Below are positions 7,999 to 17,270 of a DNA stretch of 32,296 nt, piece after piece. Made by a program: the position numbers and the translations under genes. The first letter of the stretch is position 1. Every line of letters starts with the position of its first letter. Under the pieces are notes generated by a model that saw nothing but the letters and a program-made list of their open reading frames with translations, ran no database searches and was not told the origin of the DNA. This DNA is from Phycisphaerae bacterium (GTDB lineage Bacteria; Planctomycetota; Phycisphaerae; SM23-33), in contig JADHXQ010000059.1 of NCBI GenBank assembly GCA_016782885.1, positions 1-32,296 of the forward strand, in the 5' to 3' direction.

Positions 7999-9669
7999 TC
8001 ACGCTCCTTTCTTTCGATGGTCCGGTAGGTCAACGCCCACTGGTTTAACCGCGCCGTCTTTTTCATGGATGTAATAGAACGAGCCGCTCAGAGAGACATT
8101 CACCGTGACCTTCTTGTATCCGGGGATGTCAACCTCGACGCCTTTCTTGTCGCCCTTTGGCGCATGGGCATACAGAAGCCACTCCCGCTTCGGTTTCTCG
8201 CCGATCACGCGCGCCAGCGTGAAAACCGGCAGTATGGAATTGAGCTTCAGCGGGTATTTCGGGTCGAGGCTGGTGTGTAGATGATACCACCGGTTCCTGT
8301 CCTTGAGCCATTGGGGCACGTTCGTCTGGAACGGGTGCAGGTTTTCGGACGGCTGGACCAGTACGCCTTTCCGCCAGAATCGCGCCAGAACCTTGTCGTT
8401 ATGCACCAGGTCCACCGCCCGGACAATCGCATTGAAGTACGCCTCCCAACGCTCACGCTTGTCGGCGCTGGAACGGAACTCCCGCGCGACCCGCGGGGTC
8501 AGCAACCACATGCCATACTGCACCCATCCGCAATAACGCTCCGGAGACGGCGGGAACCCCTTCTCGGTATAGGTCGTGTAACGGTCGTTGGTCTTGCCGG
8601 GCAGATTACCATCCCAGAAGATCACTTCGTGCCAGAACTCCGGCTTGATCTTCAGGGCCTCGGTTTTCAGGAGGACCATGTTCATCGCCTCTGTCTGGCA
8701 GCTCCAGGCGCCCCAGATCGACTTCTGCGGCTGCCAGTGGTTGTCGTAGTATTCCGCGATCGCGCCGTCCCAGATAACCGGACCGGGATCGACATGGTCT
8801 TTCGTGATCAGGGAGTATGTCTTCCACGCGCTCCACCGCCCGAGGTGGTTGGGTCCCAAAGCGCTGTAAGCCGCAAACCGGCTGCTGGTCTTCCAGGCGT
8901 CCTTGACCAGGGCGCCGCGCATTGCGGTGAGCATTGCCCGGTAGCGCTCGATCCAGCCATCGGCGACTACCTTGCGTTTGAAGGCCCCGTCCCCGTCTTT
9001 CCCGTATTTGTCGAGATAGCGTTTGGACTTCTCCTCGACTTCATGCCACCGCAGGTCGTTGGCTTCATTGTTGCTGACGATGATGACCATGGGCGGGTCG
9101 GGATAGGCTTCCTGGATCGCCTTCATCCCGGGCGATCCCATCCAATACTCCCCCACCTCGCGCCACGGGCCAATCGCGCCGAACGGGCTGAGCTGCTTAG
9201 CCGTGGGTTTTATCTTGCCATCCTTTCCCTTGATCTCAGCGACCGGTACGACCAGGGGACTCTGGGCGGGCGGCAGCGACCGCCATTTCAGCTTGTGATC
9301 GTAGAGCGTCGCCTCCCACTGCCCGCCCGTTATGAGGACGAAAGGCATCTTCCACTTGCGAAGCTTCTTCAGCCCGGGTTCATTGTCGCCCAAGGCGCGA
9401 CTCGCGTCGCCTTGCGGGACGGGAGTGGGCATCCAGGGCAGCAGATGATGGCCTTTGGATATCCGAGCGATCTGGTATGAGAGCGGGTAATACCGCCGAT
9501 GCCAATGCGCCGCAAGAGGCAGGGGGCGGCCGGCGGGACTGTTGTTTTTCCGGAGCGCCTCGGCGCGGATAACCTTTGCGGCCGCAGGGAGTGTGTCGTC
9601 AGCCAAACAGGCAGAAACGCCCGCAATCGCAGCGAAGAGGCAGCCACAGAACATTCCTGACGATTTCAA
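7999..9669 (-). CDS. Secreted protein of unrecognised family, possible glycoside hydrolase
   Basis: 556 aa; TTG start at 9669 with AAGGAGAG about 8 bases upstream, overlapping the preceding stop (TTGA). Signal peptide about 1-23 (FCGCLFAAIAGVSACLA). The body is rich in Trp/Tyr/His. VIIVSNNEANDLRWHE (about 195-210) places Asn-Glu (E202) after a hydrophobic strand, as the acid/base Glu sits in clan GH-A TIM barrels. Later strand-like blocks VIWDGAIAEYYDN and HEVIFWDGN could carry the partner acid. The last ~100 residues look like a beta-sandwich (EWLLYAHAPKGDKKGVEVDI). I cannot name a family; the GH assignment is inference from motif shape and from its two hydrolase neighbours. Probably periplasmic or surface, acting on the same glycan. 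Confidence 0.85.
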   Translation of the reverse strand: MKSSGMFCGCLFAAIAGVSACLADDTLPAAAKVIRAEALRKNNSPAGRPLPLAAHWHRRYYPLSYQIARISKGHHLLPWMPTPVPQGDASRALGDNEPGLKKLRKWKMPFVLITGGQWEATLYDHKLKWRSLPPAQSPLVVPVAEIKGKDGKIKPTAKQLSPFGAIGPWREVGEYWMGSPGMKAIQEAYPDPPMVIIVSNNEANDLRWHEVEEKSKRYLDKYGKDGDGAFKRKVVADGWIERYRAMLTAMRGALVKDAWKTSSRFAAYSALGPNHLGRWSAWKTYSLITKDHVDPGPVIWDGAIAEYYDNHWQPQKSIWGAWSCQTEAMNMVLLKTEALKIKPEFWHEVIFWDGNLPGKTNDRYTTYTEKGFPPSPERYCGWVQYGMWLLTPRVAREFRSSADKRERWEAYFNAIVRAVDLVHNDKVLARFWRKGVLVQPSENLHPFQTNVPQWLKDRNRWYHLHTSLDPKYPLKLNSILPVFTLARVIGEKPKREWLLYAHAPKGDKKGVEVDIPGYKKVTVNVSLSGSFYYIHEKDGAVKPVGVDLPDHRKKGA

Positions 9670-10745
9670 GAAAGCTCTCCTTTCGGCGTTGATAGAGCCA
9701 GATGCTTCTTAAACATCGCCTTTGTTTTGGCCCACATCTTTTTGGAGAGCACATGGCCCGTGCCCGGTTCTACGAAGTACGAGAACTTGTCTTTGGCGCC
9801 GGCGGCGGCGTAGGCCTCTGCAATCCGTTTGACGCCTTCTCTGACCTCTTTGATAGGCGACCCGCCGTCGGTCTCGCCGAAATTCAGGTGCAGCGCGCGC
9901 GGAGCAATCAGGGCGGCAATGTCGGGCGTGTCGCCGTATTGATAAAAGCCGGGGATGAAATTCGGGAAGCAGTGAAGCAGGCGTGTGCGATGGATGGCGC
10001 TGTAAGTCGGCAGGCAACAATTGCCCACCATGCACTTCAGGCGCGGCTCCCATGGGCCGACGAGCCAGGTGTGTGTGGAGCCCATGGAGTGCCCGTAGCA
10101 GCCCAGACAATCGGCTTTCACGTCCGACCGGGCCGCCAGGCAGTCAATCGCCCGCCGCATGTCGAGGATGTTCCTCCAGGCCATGCAGTTGCCCGCGACC
10201 AGCGACCGCAGGAACTCAAACCGTTCGTAGGCGCCGCCCTTGAGTTTCCCCGTCGGGTCCTGGCGATCTTCGAAGCACAGCGCATCGGGACACAGGACCA
10301 CATAGCCCTGCTTTACGAGCGCCACGCCCGTATGGTGCATCTTGTCGCCCGCAAGGCCCGCGGGCTCGGATTTGCCCAGATGGTATTGCCCGTTGTGCTG
10401 ATGCCACACCGCGATCGCGGCGGCCGGAGATGTAGCACTGACGCCATCGGGTATCAGAACAACCGCCGCCACGCGATCGCCCGGCTGGGTCTCGTAGCTG
10501 ATCGGCTGGCATTGATACCCGTCCTTCTTCTCGGTCCTGGCAACTTTAACGCGCAGATCACCGGCCTCGGGCCACGCCCCGCCCAGACAACTCAGCAGTT
10601 TTTCGCGTAGAGACGCTCCTGCCGGTTGTCCGCCCGCACCGTCGGTAGAAACCCCGCCGGCGCACCCGCCCGCGACCGCCGCGCCGCCCGCAAGAGCCAT
10701 CGATGTCTGAAGGAATTCTCTGCGATCTGAGCGTGATGAATCCAT
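9666..10745 (-). CDS. Tat-exported lipoprotein alpha/beta hydrolase (acetyl esterase/dienelactone hydrolase type)
   Basis: 359 aa. The N-terminus SDRREFLQTSMALAGG is a twin-arginine signal and is followed by a lipobox-like AGGC (C28), so the enzyme probably folds in the cytoplasm and is anchored outside it. The hydrolase domain shows VAAVVLIPDG, the nucleophile elbow CYGHSMGS with S220, an acid candidate in NFGETDGG (D293) and the histidine in PGTGHVLSK (H331). Resembles acetyl-xylan-esterase-like hydrolases used in planctomycete glycan clusters. First gene of the operon; its stop overlaps the next start by 4 bases. Twelve or so cysteines, unusual for an exported protein of this size. Confidence 0.92.
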   Translation of the reverse strand: MDSSRSDRREFLQTSMALAGGAAVAGGCAGGVSTDGAGGQPAGASLREKLLSCLGGAWPEAGDLRVKVARTEKKDGYQCQPISYETQPGDRVAAVVLIPDGVSATSPAAAIAVWHQHNGQYHLGKSEPAGLAGDKMHHTGVALVKQGYVVLCPDALCFEDRQDPTGKLKGGAYERFEFLRSLVAGNCMAWRNILDMRRAIDCLAARSDVKADCLGCYGHSMGSTHTWLVGPWEPRLKCMVGNCCLPTYSAIHRTRLLHCFPNFIPGFYQYGDTPDIAALIAPRALHLNFGETDGGSPIKEVREGVKRIAEAYAAAGAKDKFSYFVEPGTGHVLSKKMWAKTKAMFKKHLALSTPKGELS

Positions 10746-11005
10746 GTCTGACCTTTCGTTACGGGGACTCTGGGCCGAGCCCTTAGAATATGCTTTTCAT
10801 CCAACAAAGCCAGCGGATTTCTTTCCCGGCAAGGCCTGCTGCGCTTTGCGTGCCGGAACTGCTCATCCGCTCTCGATGCAAACCGGAAAGAAATTAAATA
10901 CGATTGTGATGGATTTTCCAGCAAAAGAGCTTGATGTTATGTTTGTATTCTGTCAGGGTATCATAATAAGCTGGTTCGCCAACATCAAACCAGGGAGAAA
11001 TACAG

Positions 11006-11989
11006 ATGCTTGCCGGGCATGTGGAGATGGGGTTTATGACTGAAGTTCTGTTGGCCCGGCGTAAGGCGGCGGTGTTGGCGCCGTCGCAATTGGCGTGTCT
11101 GGCGAAGCTGCCGACTGTCAATCTGACGGCCGGATGCGCCCATGACTGTGTATACTGCTATGCGCGGAGCTATAGTCAGAATCCAGGGAAGGGGCGGATC
11201 ACACTCTACGCCAACACACTGGAGATGCTGCGGGAGGAACTTCCCCACAAACGCAAACGCCCGCCAGCGGTCTACTTCAGTCCCTCCAGCGACGCCTTTC
11301 AGCCAATCCCCCAAGTGCTGGAGCTTACTTACAAGGTCTTCGAGTTCCTGCTCGCCCGGCGAGTCGGCGTGGCGTTCCTGACCAAGGGAAGGATACCGGA
11401 TCGTCACATGGATTTGCTCAAGGCTAACGCGCCGAATATCCATGCCGGGATCGGGCTTACAACGCTGGATGAACGTATCTCCCGAGCGTTTGAGCCAAGC
11501 GCCGCGCCGCCGGAGGTGCGTGTGGCGCAGATCGCCGCTCTCCGGCAAGCCGGAATCGACACCCAAATTCGCCTCGACCCGATCCTGCCTGGCCTGACCG
11601 ACGACGAGGAGACCCTCGACGCGGTTTTTGCTACGTTGGGGCGATTGGACGTCCGCGATGCAGCGATCAGCACCGCTTTCATGAGGCCGTCCATTGCCCG
11701 AACTGTACGCCATCATGTCCATGATAAGAAACTGGCTGAGACCTTCCTCGACCACTATACCCCCGGAGCAAAACTGACTATGCATGGGGCTGGAACTTCC
11801 GTCATCATGCCCCCCGCCGCGACGCGCAAAGCGATCTACGAGCGAACCGAGCGAATAGCCGCCCGTTACGGTGTTTCCGTCAAGATATGCGCGTGCAAGA
11901 ACGGTGACATCGCCGCCGGCTCGTGCCATATCGCCGGAGATCTGAGCGGCAAGACCCATGAGCCCCAGCAAGGCACCTTGTTTGGATGA
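11006..11989 (+). CDS. SPL-family radical SAM protein (SplB-like)
   Basis: 327 aa; AGGGAGA about 10 bases before ATG 11006 supports this start. GCAHDCVYCYAR holds the CX3CX2C cluster motif (C44, C48, C51) that binds the 4Fe-4S of radical SAM enzymes. Strand motifs VYFSPSSDAFQP, VAFLTKG and HAGIGLTTLDE fit the COG1533 family that includes spore photoproduct lyase. A C-terminal Cys-rich stretch (VKICACKNGDIAAGSCHI) adds three or more cysteines not needed for the SAM cluster and might hold a second cluster or the substrate. No sporulation genes are nearby, so repair of spore photoproduct is not assured. Converges with the methyltransferase gene, 11 bases apart. Confidence 0.92.
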   Translation: MLAGHVEMGFMTEVLLARRKAAVLAPSQLACLAKLPTVNLTAGCAHDCVYCYARSYSQNPGKGRITLYANTLEMLREELPHKRKRPPAVYFSPSSDAFQPIPQVLELTYKVFEFLLARRVGVAFLTKGRIPDRHMDLLKANAPNIHAGIGLTTLDERISRAFEPSAAPPEVRVAQIAALRQAGIDTQIRLDPILPGLTDDEETLDAVFATLGRLDVRDAAISTAFMRPSIARTVRHHVHDKKLAETFLDHYTPGAKLTMHGAGTSVIMPPAATRKAIYERTERIAARYGVSVKICACKNGDIAAGSCHIAGDLSGKTHEPQQGTLFG

Positions 11990-12000
11990 ACCTTCCGTAT

Positions 12001-13002
12001 CTAAGCTTTGCACGCCTGGACCACCGCGTTCATCTGTTCGTCGGGGTTCAGGAGGGCTGGGTCGGTGAATCCGGCGGATTGGAGGTCTTCGCTTAGTTCG
12101 TCGAAGGTGAATGTCCCGCCGGCGGACGTGTGGACGAGCATGTTCACCGCAAACAAGGCGCCAAACGGAGGGAGTGTGCGGGAGTCGTCCATCACCACGT
12201 CGCGGATGAGGATTCGCCCGCCGTCGGCGAGTGCGGCGTGGATCTTGGCGAACAGTTCGCGATTCTGCTCGCGCGAGTTCTGGTGGACAATCGCGCTGAC
12301 CCACGCCAGGTCCGCCCCACCGGGTAGGGTCTCGTCGGTCTCGAAGTTCCCCTCGACGAAGCTGACGCGGTCTTCCATCCCGGCGGCGGCGATGTGGCGC
12401 CTGGCGATGGGGATCGCGTCGGGGAGGTCGAACAGCGTCGCCCGCGAAGCACCTCTGGCGTTCAGCATCGCGATGGTCCACGTACCGGGCCCGCAGCCGA
12501 AGTCGATCATGTGTTCGAACTCCGGCGGACCGATCGCCGCTACAAGCGAATCGGCCGTCCGGCGGGAAATATCGTTCATCGCCTCGATGAAGTCCTCGCG
12601 ATCGGCCTCGGGGCCGCGAACGCTCGCAGGGCGGGGATCGAGCGGTTTCCCCGTTTGCGCAATGGCGCCCAACTCGGCCCAGTTTCGCAGGCAGTTGCCC
12701 GAGAGACGAACCATCGCAAGCACGCTGTCCGATCCGCCTTCAGTGAGCGTATCGGCAACGCCCGGGGCGAGGCGGTAAGTGTCGCCATCCTTCACGAGCA
12801 ACTCGATAGACGCCAGTGCGTCGGCGAGGATCTTTATCCCGCGATAATCCGCGTCCAATTGCTCGGCGAGCGCCTCGGCACTCAGCGCCTGGCCGTCAAA
12901 CTCGCCGAACACGCCCAACTCGGCGGCAGCGTTCAAAACGCACGGGACTTGAAACGCCCGCGCCAGTTCCAGCACGTCATCGCCCGTCCAATGCTTACTC
13001 AT
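12001..13002 (-). CDS. SAM-dependent O-methyltransferase-like protein
   Basis: 333 aa from ATG 13002, which has GGAG 7 bases upstream; a longer in-frame start exists but lacks such a site. The N-terminal ~90 residues form a winged-helix dimerisation domain (AFQVPCVLNAAAELGVFGEF). The Rossmann fold follows: motif I DFGCGPGTWTIAML, acidic loop ATLFDLPDAI, and AWVSAIVHQNSREQN near the active site. The layout matches the hydroxyindole/caffeate O-methyltransferase-like family, including methyltransferases of antibiotic and carotenoid pathways. No catalytic His with certainty (VHQN is a candidate). No biosynthetic neighbours, so the substrate is open. Divergent from the beta-propeller gene. Confidence 0.9.
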   Translation of the reverse strand: MSKHWTGDDVLELARAFQVPCVLNAAAELGVFGEFDGQALSAEALAEQLDADYRGIKILADALASIELLVKDGDTYRLAPGVADTLTEGGSDSVLAMVRLSGNCLRNWAELGAIAQTGKPLDPRPASVRGPEADREDFIEAMNDISRRTADSLVAAIGPPEFEHMIDFGCGPGTWTIAMLNARGASRATLFDLPDAIPIARRHIAAAGMEDRVSFVEGNFETDETLPGGADLAWVSAIVHQNSREQNRELFAKIHAALADGGRILIRDVVMDDSRTLPPFGALFAVNMLVHTSAGGTFTFDELSEDLQSAGFTDPALLNPDEQMNAVVQACKA

Positions 13003-13091
13003 GTTTGTCTCCGGTGTCTGAATTCCGCGATTCATTGTAACCCCCGGCCCGTCCGGTGGCACTTACATTGTGAGCGCCAGACGACGAATCG

Positions 13092-13121
13092 TTGCCAAAG
13101 AGACCGGAACTGGTGTAAAAT
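13092..13121 (+). promoter_or_regulatory. Probable sigma70-like promoter for the beta-propeller gene
   Basis: TTGCCA (13092-13097), 18-base spacer, TAAAAT (13116-13121), 49 bases before the ATG at 13171, which has AAGGA upstream. Lies in the 168-base divergent gap with the methyltransferase gene. Confidence 0.42.
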
Positions 13122-13170
13122 ACCGCCTTCGCAGACCATACCGCCACTGAGAACTTAAGGACCCGAATCC

Positions 13171-14472
13171 ATGAGTAAGCGTTTTGCCGCATATTGTATA
13201 TCTATCCTGCTGATCGCAGGCTCACTGTCGGAACCGCTGTCGGCGGAGAACTGGCCGCAGTGGCGCGGGCCCGCCTTCAACGGGACGACCACCGAGACGA
13301 ACCTGCCGGCAAAGTGGTCGAAAACCGAAAACGTACTCTGGAAGGTCGACCTGCCCGGGATCGGAGGCGCCACGCCGATCGTCTGGGATGACCGCGTCTT
13401 CATAATCGCCCAGGAAACCAAAGCCAAGAAAACCTGGGCTCTCTGCCTCAACCGCAAGGACGGTGCAGTGCTGTGGAAGCATCACATCGCCGGGGCGTAC
13501 TCCAACAGCCAGGGCAACTCAGCGGCTTCCGGTTCGCCGATCACCGACGGAAAGACCGTCTGGTTCTTCGCCGGTACGGGCGAACTCGTCGCATACGACA
13601 TGGACGGAAAGCAACTCTGGAAGCGGAGCATCACCGACGATCACGGGAAGTTCGAGATACTCTGGAAATACGGCGCCAGCCCGATGCTCTACAAGGGACG
13701 CCTTTACCTGGCGGTGCTGCACGGCGAGTTCAAGAAGAAGTCCGACGCCAAGTGCTATGTTTTATGCATCGACGCGAAAACCGGAAAGGACATCTGGAAG
13801 CACATCCGCTACACCGAAGCCAAGGCCGAGTCGAAGCAGGCCTACACCACGCCCTACCCGTTTGAAGGCCCCAACGGTCTGAGGATCATAATCGTCGGCG
13901 GAGACCGCACCACCGCTCACGATCCGAAAGACGGGAAAGAGACGTGGCGATCGATCAACTATAACCCCAAGGACGGCAAGTGGCTTCGCATAGTACCGTC
14001 GGCAGTGGCGTGCAAGGGCGTTATCTTTACCGGGGCACCAAAGGGCGGGTTCATGTTTGGCATTAAGTCGGGCAAGTCCGGCAAGCTGACCGCCAGCGAC
14101 AATGCCTGGCTGGACAAGAACGACTCGCCGGACGTCTGCACGCCTGCGGTGCATAACGGGCGGTTCTACATCCTCGACGGCAGGAGGAAAAAGTTCGTCT
14201 GCAAAGACGCCCTGACGGGCAAGAACATCTGGCGAGGTTCGCTCGAGACGAAGAAAGTGCTCCAGGCCTCCCCCACCATCGCGGATGGAAAGATATACTG
14301 CATTTCGCTCGGCGGCGAGGTCGTCGTGCTCGAACTGGGCGATGAATTCAAGGTCATCCACCGCACGAACATGGGCGGAAAGGACAGCAAGTCGACCATC
14401 GTCGCGGCACAAGGCAACCTGTTTGTCCGAGTGGACGACAAGCTCTACTGCATCGGAAAGAAAGGCTCGTAA
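13171..14472 (+). CDS. Secreted PQQ-like beta-propeller repeat protein
   Basis: 433 aa with signal peptide (about 1-26, AAYCISILLIAGSLSEPLSA) followed by ENWPQWRGPAFNG, the typical opening of planctomycete PQQ-like propeller proteins. Repeated blades are visible, each with an aromatic-rich strand and a K-D/T-G-K turn (LNRKDGAVLWKH, YDMDGKQLWK, IDAKTGKDIWKH, DPKDGKETWR, DALTGKNIWRG), giving roughly seven or eight blades. No dehydrogenase domain or heme motif, so a cofactor is not implied. These proteins are abundant in the phylum, and a scaffold or ligand-binding role outside the cytoplasm is likely. Convergent with the next gene, 19 bases apart. Confidence 0.93.
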   Translation: MSKRFAAYCISILLIAGSLSEPLSAENWPQWRGPAFNGTTTETNLPAKWSKTENVLWKVDLPGIGGATPIVWDDRVFIIAQETKAKKTWALCLNRKDGAVLWKHHIAGAYSNSQGNSAASGSPITDGKTVWFFAGTGELVAYDMDGKQLWKRSITDDHGKFEILWKYGASPMLYKGRLYLAVLHGEFKKKSDAKCYVLCIDAKTGKDIWKHIRYTEAKAESKQAYTTPYPFEGPNGLRIIIVGGDRTTAHDPKDGKETWRSINYNPKDGKWLRIVPSAVACKGVIFTGAPKGGFMFGIKSGKSGKLTASDNAWLDKNDSPDVCTPAVHNGRFYILDGRRKKFVCKDALTGKNIWRGSLETKKVLQASPTIADGKIYCISLGGEVVVLELGDEFKVIHRTNMGGKDSKSTIVAAQGNLFVRVDDKLYCIGKKGS

Positions 14473-14491
14473 CCGGCGCCGCCCGACGGGA

Positions 14492-16480
14492 TCACTTCAT
14501 AGCGTATATCTTTACGCCGGCCAGGCAGATGTAGGTTCTGCTGTCTCCGGTCAGCCCTATGCGGACGTACCGCGCCCTTACGGGCGTCTTGAGATTGACT
14601 GTCCATGTCGGCTGGGCTTTATCTCCCTGCCAGATATTCTTCCACCGCTTGCCGTCCAGCGAAACCTCGACGCCCAACCCCATCGTCCGCCCACCCAACC
14701 AGCCGCGCCTGTTCTCGATGACAATCAGCTTGAGCAGTTCGGGCTTCTTCAGAGCAATCGTCACATGGGGCTTGACCTCCCGGTCGGTGTGGATCGCGTG
14801 GGAGTCTCCTTCGTGGAGTTTGCCCTCGCCTGTAAGAAATGCCGGGAGCGGAGGATAACTACCGTATTCGCTGGAGACCTTGAATGTCGCATCCTTCGAC
14901 ACCCATTTGGTCGCCAGGTCGATCGGATCGAGCAATCGCAGACTGACCGCATGCCAGACAACTTCCGAAGAGTAGGTCCCCAGTCCGAAGGTCTTGGACT
15001 TCATCCTCCAGGGGTGATACAAGCTCAGTGAAGACTGCTTGCCCGACCAGGCGATGAACTTCTTTCCGTTCAGCAGCGCCTTGATCTCGGCGTTCTCGTC
15101 TTTGAGCCTCACGCTGACGTCCAGGGTGGTTTTTGCCCCTTCCTTGACCAGCGGTTTCCTGTACTCACTCTTTACTCTGCTTGGATTTGAACTCGAAGAC
15201 GCATCCCGACCGTCGATGCTGCTCAGCCCGCTGTACCTTCCGCTCCACCCGCCGATCATCAGTGAGGTGAATCCTGACCCTACCGGAAGCATCACGGCCG
15301 CTTCGGTGTCTTCGATAATAGTGAACACCATCTTCAGGTCGTATCCCCCCCAGGCTGTCGCTGGAACGGTAATAAGCTGACGTCCGCTGCGGTAGCAGGC
15401 AAGAGCGCCTTTGCTGACGGTCCATTTACCATCAACAGTGTGCCTGGCGGGGTCGATCAGCTTCAGGAGGTCCACCCACTTCGACGCAACAACTGCGGCG
15501 GTGAGCCCGATACCGAGCTTCCTGGCCTGCGCATCCAGCCGCTTCAACGCAAGCTTGGCGCGCACGACGTCTATGTCATTGGCCTCATGAACAGCGAGAA
15601 ACTGCCGATAGTATGCGGTCGCCCGCTTGTAGGCAGTGGTCCTGGCCGCGAGGGTGGCGGCATTGCTGAGAAGCTGGGTGTACCATTTTCCGAGATCCAT
15701 GCAGGAGGCCTCGGTGGTCTTGTCGATCGGTCCGGCGGCTAGAGGTATGTACGTTCGGAGGTACTGGTCCATATCCTCCTTGAGCAGTTTCGCCGCCGCC
15801 TCCGGATTATCGAATTCCAGCAGTTCGAGCATTACCAGTTCCTCGCGGAGCGCCGCATCGGAGGGATCCTTGGCGACCTTAGCCTTCAGTACGTCGCGGC
15901 GTTTCTCGAGAGCGACTTGACTGGCAGCAAGCTTGATCATCGCGGAAATCTCGCTGACGCGACTTCTTCGATAGGTCCTGGCCAGGAGCAGCGCCTGACG
16001 ATACGCCGCGATCGCTTCGGTCGCCTGACCGGCTGCGTTCCTGGTCTCGCCAACCACAATGAGCTGGTCGAGATACGCGATGGCGGCATCCGACCGCGCC
16101 GACCCGCGAGCCGCCTGGTAGACGGCCCGGCGGACGTTCAGGCGGAGGGTTTCCCATTCGGCCCTGCGCTTGGGAAGGGTTTCGACGAGCATGTCGACGG
16201 CCTTCATCGCCGCTGCATGCCCGACGGGGTCTTTGGAACCAAACTCCGCCGCCTTCTGATAGAGCAGCACCTTCAGGTCCGGTTCGTCCGCGAGCATCCC
16301 GCATGCCTTCAGAAACGCATTGGCAAGTTCGGCGTCGTCTTTGGCGGTGGCGGTGAGCGCGGCCTTGCGGACATCATCCCCGAAGAGCGTCTTGAAATTC
16401 TCCTCGGGAGTGGCGGCGACGGCGGCGACGGCGAAACCGCCCACCACCAGGCAGATAACGATCAGCAATCGTCGGTTCAT
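14492..16480 (-). CDS. Large secreted protein: helical repeats, LamG-like middle, discoidin-like C-terminus
   Basis: 662 aa; ATG 16480 follows AAGGAG by 7 bases (a GTG one codon earlier is too close). Signal peptide about 1-23 (LLIVICLVVGGFAVAAVAA). Residues 25-320 are Ala-rich helices resembling tetratricopeptide-type repeats (NAAGQATEAIAAYRQALLLA). About 330-510 is a beta-sandwich with LIDPARHTVDGKWTVSKGAL and YDLKMVFTI, like the LamG/DUF1080-type sugar-binding domain common in Planctomycetota. The last ~140 residues look like an F5/8 type C (discoidin) domain: LKLIVIENRR, VEVSLDGKRWKNI, VRARYVRIGL. Likely an exported carbohydrate-binding protein; no catalytic site seen. Confidence 0.88.
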   Translation of the reverse strand: MNRRLLIVICLVVGGFAVAAVAATPEENFKTLFGDDVRKAALTATAKDDAELANAFLKACGMLADEPDLKVLLYQKAAEFGSKDPVGHAAAMKAVDMLVETLPKRRAEWETLRLNVRRAVYQAARGSARSDAAIAYLDQLIVVGETRNAAGQATEAIAAYRQALLLARTYRRSRVSEISAMIKLAASQVALEKRRDVLKAKVAKDPSDAALREELVMLELLEFDNPEAAAKLLKEDMDQYLRTYIPLAAGPIDKTTEASCMDLGKWYTQLLSNAATLAARTTAYKRATAYYRQFLAVHEANDIDVVRAKLALKRLDAQARKLGIGLTAAVVASKWVDLLKLIDPARHTVDGKWTVSKGALACYRSGRQLITVPATAWGGYDLKMVFTIIEDTEAAVMLPVGSGFTSLMIGGWSGRYSGLSSIDGRDASSSSNPSRVKSEYRKPLVKEGAKTTLDVSVRLKDENAEIKALLNGKKFIAWSGKQSSLSLYHPWRMKSKTFGLGTYSSEVVWHAVSLRLLDPIDLATKWVSKDATFKVSSEYGSYPPLPAFLTGEGKLHEGDSHAIHTDREVKPHVTIALKKPELLKLIVIENRRGWLGGRTMGLGVEVSLDGKRWKNIWQGDKAQPTWTVNLKTPVRARYVRIGLTGDSRTYICLAGVKIYAMK

Positions 16481-16814
16481 CACGACACTCCTTTCGCATC
16501 CGCCTCGCGCCGGCGGCGCGGGCCGGACAGCGGTATCATACCGGAGACGCGGCTTGCTTGTCGAGATTAAGGTAATTGCAATTAGCCGGTTACCAATGAC
16601 ACTGAAGGGACACTAGATTGGGAAGGCCGGTATGGATTTTCCCTCGCTGCCGGGAGGCGCTTGGGGTCACCGGCGGCGAAGACTTGTCGCAAGCCACGCA
16701 ACAAAAGGAACTTAACACTTGAAATCGACCGTCCTCACTAACATCAAACTTTCAGGCGACCGGCCGGGGCGGTGTAGCCCCCAATCCGGTCACGAATAAC
16801 AGGAGATCTGAAAA
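16481..16814 (+). other. Intergenic gap between divergent secreted-protein genes, no gene seen
   Basis: 334 bases. It holds the ribosome binding site AAGGAG of the minus-strand gene at one end and AGGAGA of the EF-hand gene (about 16800) at the other. I see no convincing -35/-10 pair, RNA gene or coding frame. A GC-rich inverted stretch (CGCCGGCGGCGCG, about 16508-16520) is compositional only. Confidence 0.6.
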
Positions 16815-17231
16815 ATGAAGAAATGGTCAATAGTACTGGCGGCACTGTTTGCAACCTCGCTGTTCGTTCATGTTGTGGTAGCGAAAGAAAAGAAAGAAGG
16901 CAACAAGCCCCGCGTCCGCAAGGCCCGCGGTGAAGGCGCCGAAGGCCGACCCAAACGCGGCGGCCCGCGCCCGGGCATGGGTGGAATGCTGCTGATGCGC
17001 GCGATCGACGCCAACCAGGACGGCGCACTGTCCGCCGAGGAAATCGCCGGGGCCGTAGAGGCCATCAAAAAGCTCGACAAGAACGGCGACGGGCAGATCA
17101 CCAAGGACGAGTTGCAACCCCCCAAGCGCAAAGGTGAAGGCGACAAAGGCAAGGGGAAGCGCCCGAAACGAGGCGGTGGTGAAGGCGGCAAAGGCGGCCG
17201 CAAACGCCCCAAGGCTGAAGGCGATAAATAG
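16815..17231 (+). CDS. Small secreted EF-hand protein
   Basis: 138 aa; AGGAGA 8 bases before the ATG. Signal peptide about 1-23 (WSIVLAALFATSLFVHVVVA), then a Lys/Arg/Gly-rich linker. Two canonical EF-hand loops follow: D65-N67-D69-x-S73-E76 and D88-N90-D92-x-T96-E99, with all ligand positions filled, so calcium binding outside the cytoplasm is expected. The tail (about 103-138) is again Lys/Gly/Arg-rich and probably disordered. Planctomycetota encode many such short EF-hand proteins and their function is unknown. A strong terminator follows, so it is likely a single-gene transcript. Confidence 0.93.
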   Translation: MKKWSIVLAALFATSLFVHVVVAKEKKEGNKPRVRKARGEGAEGRPKRGGPRPGMGGMLLMRAIDANQDGALSAEEIAGAVEAIKKLDKNGDGQITKDELQPPKRKGEGDKGKGKRPKRGGGEGGKGGRKRPKAEGDK

Positions 17232-17270
17232 CCTCCAACCTCCACCATGTTACTGAAGTTCTGACCGTTC

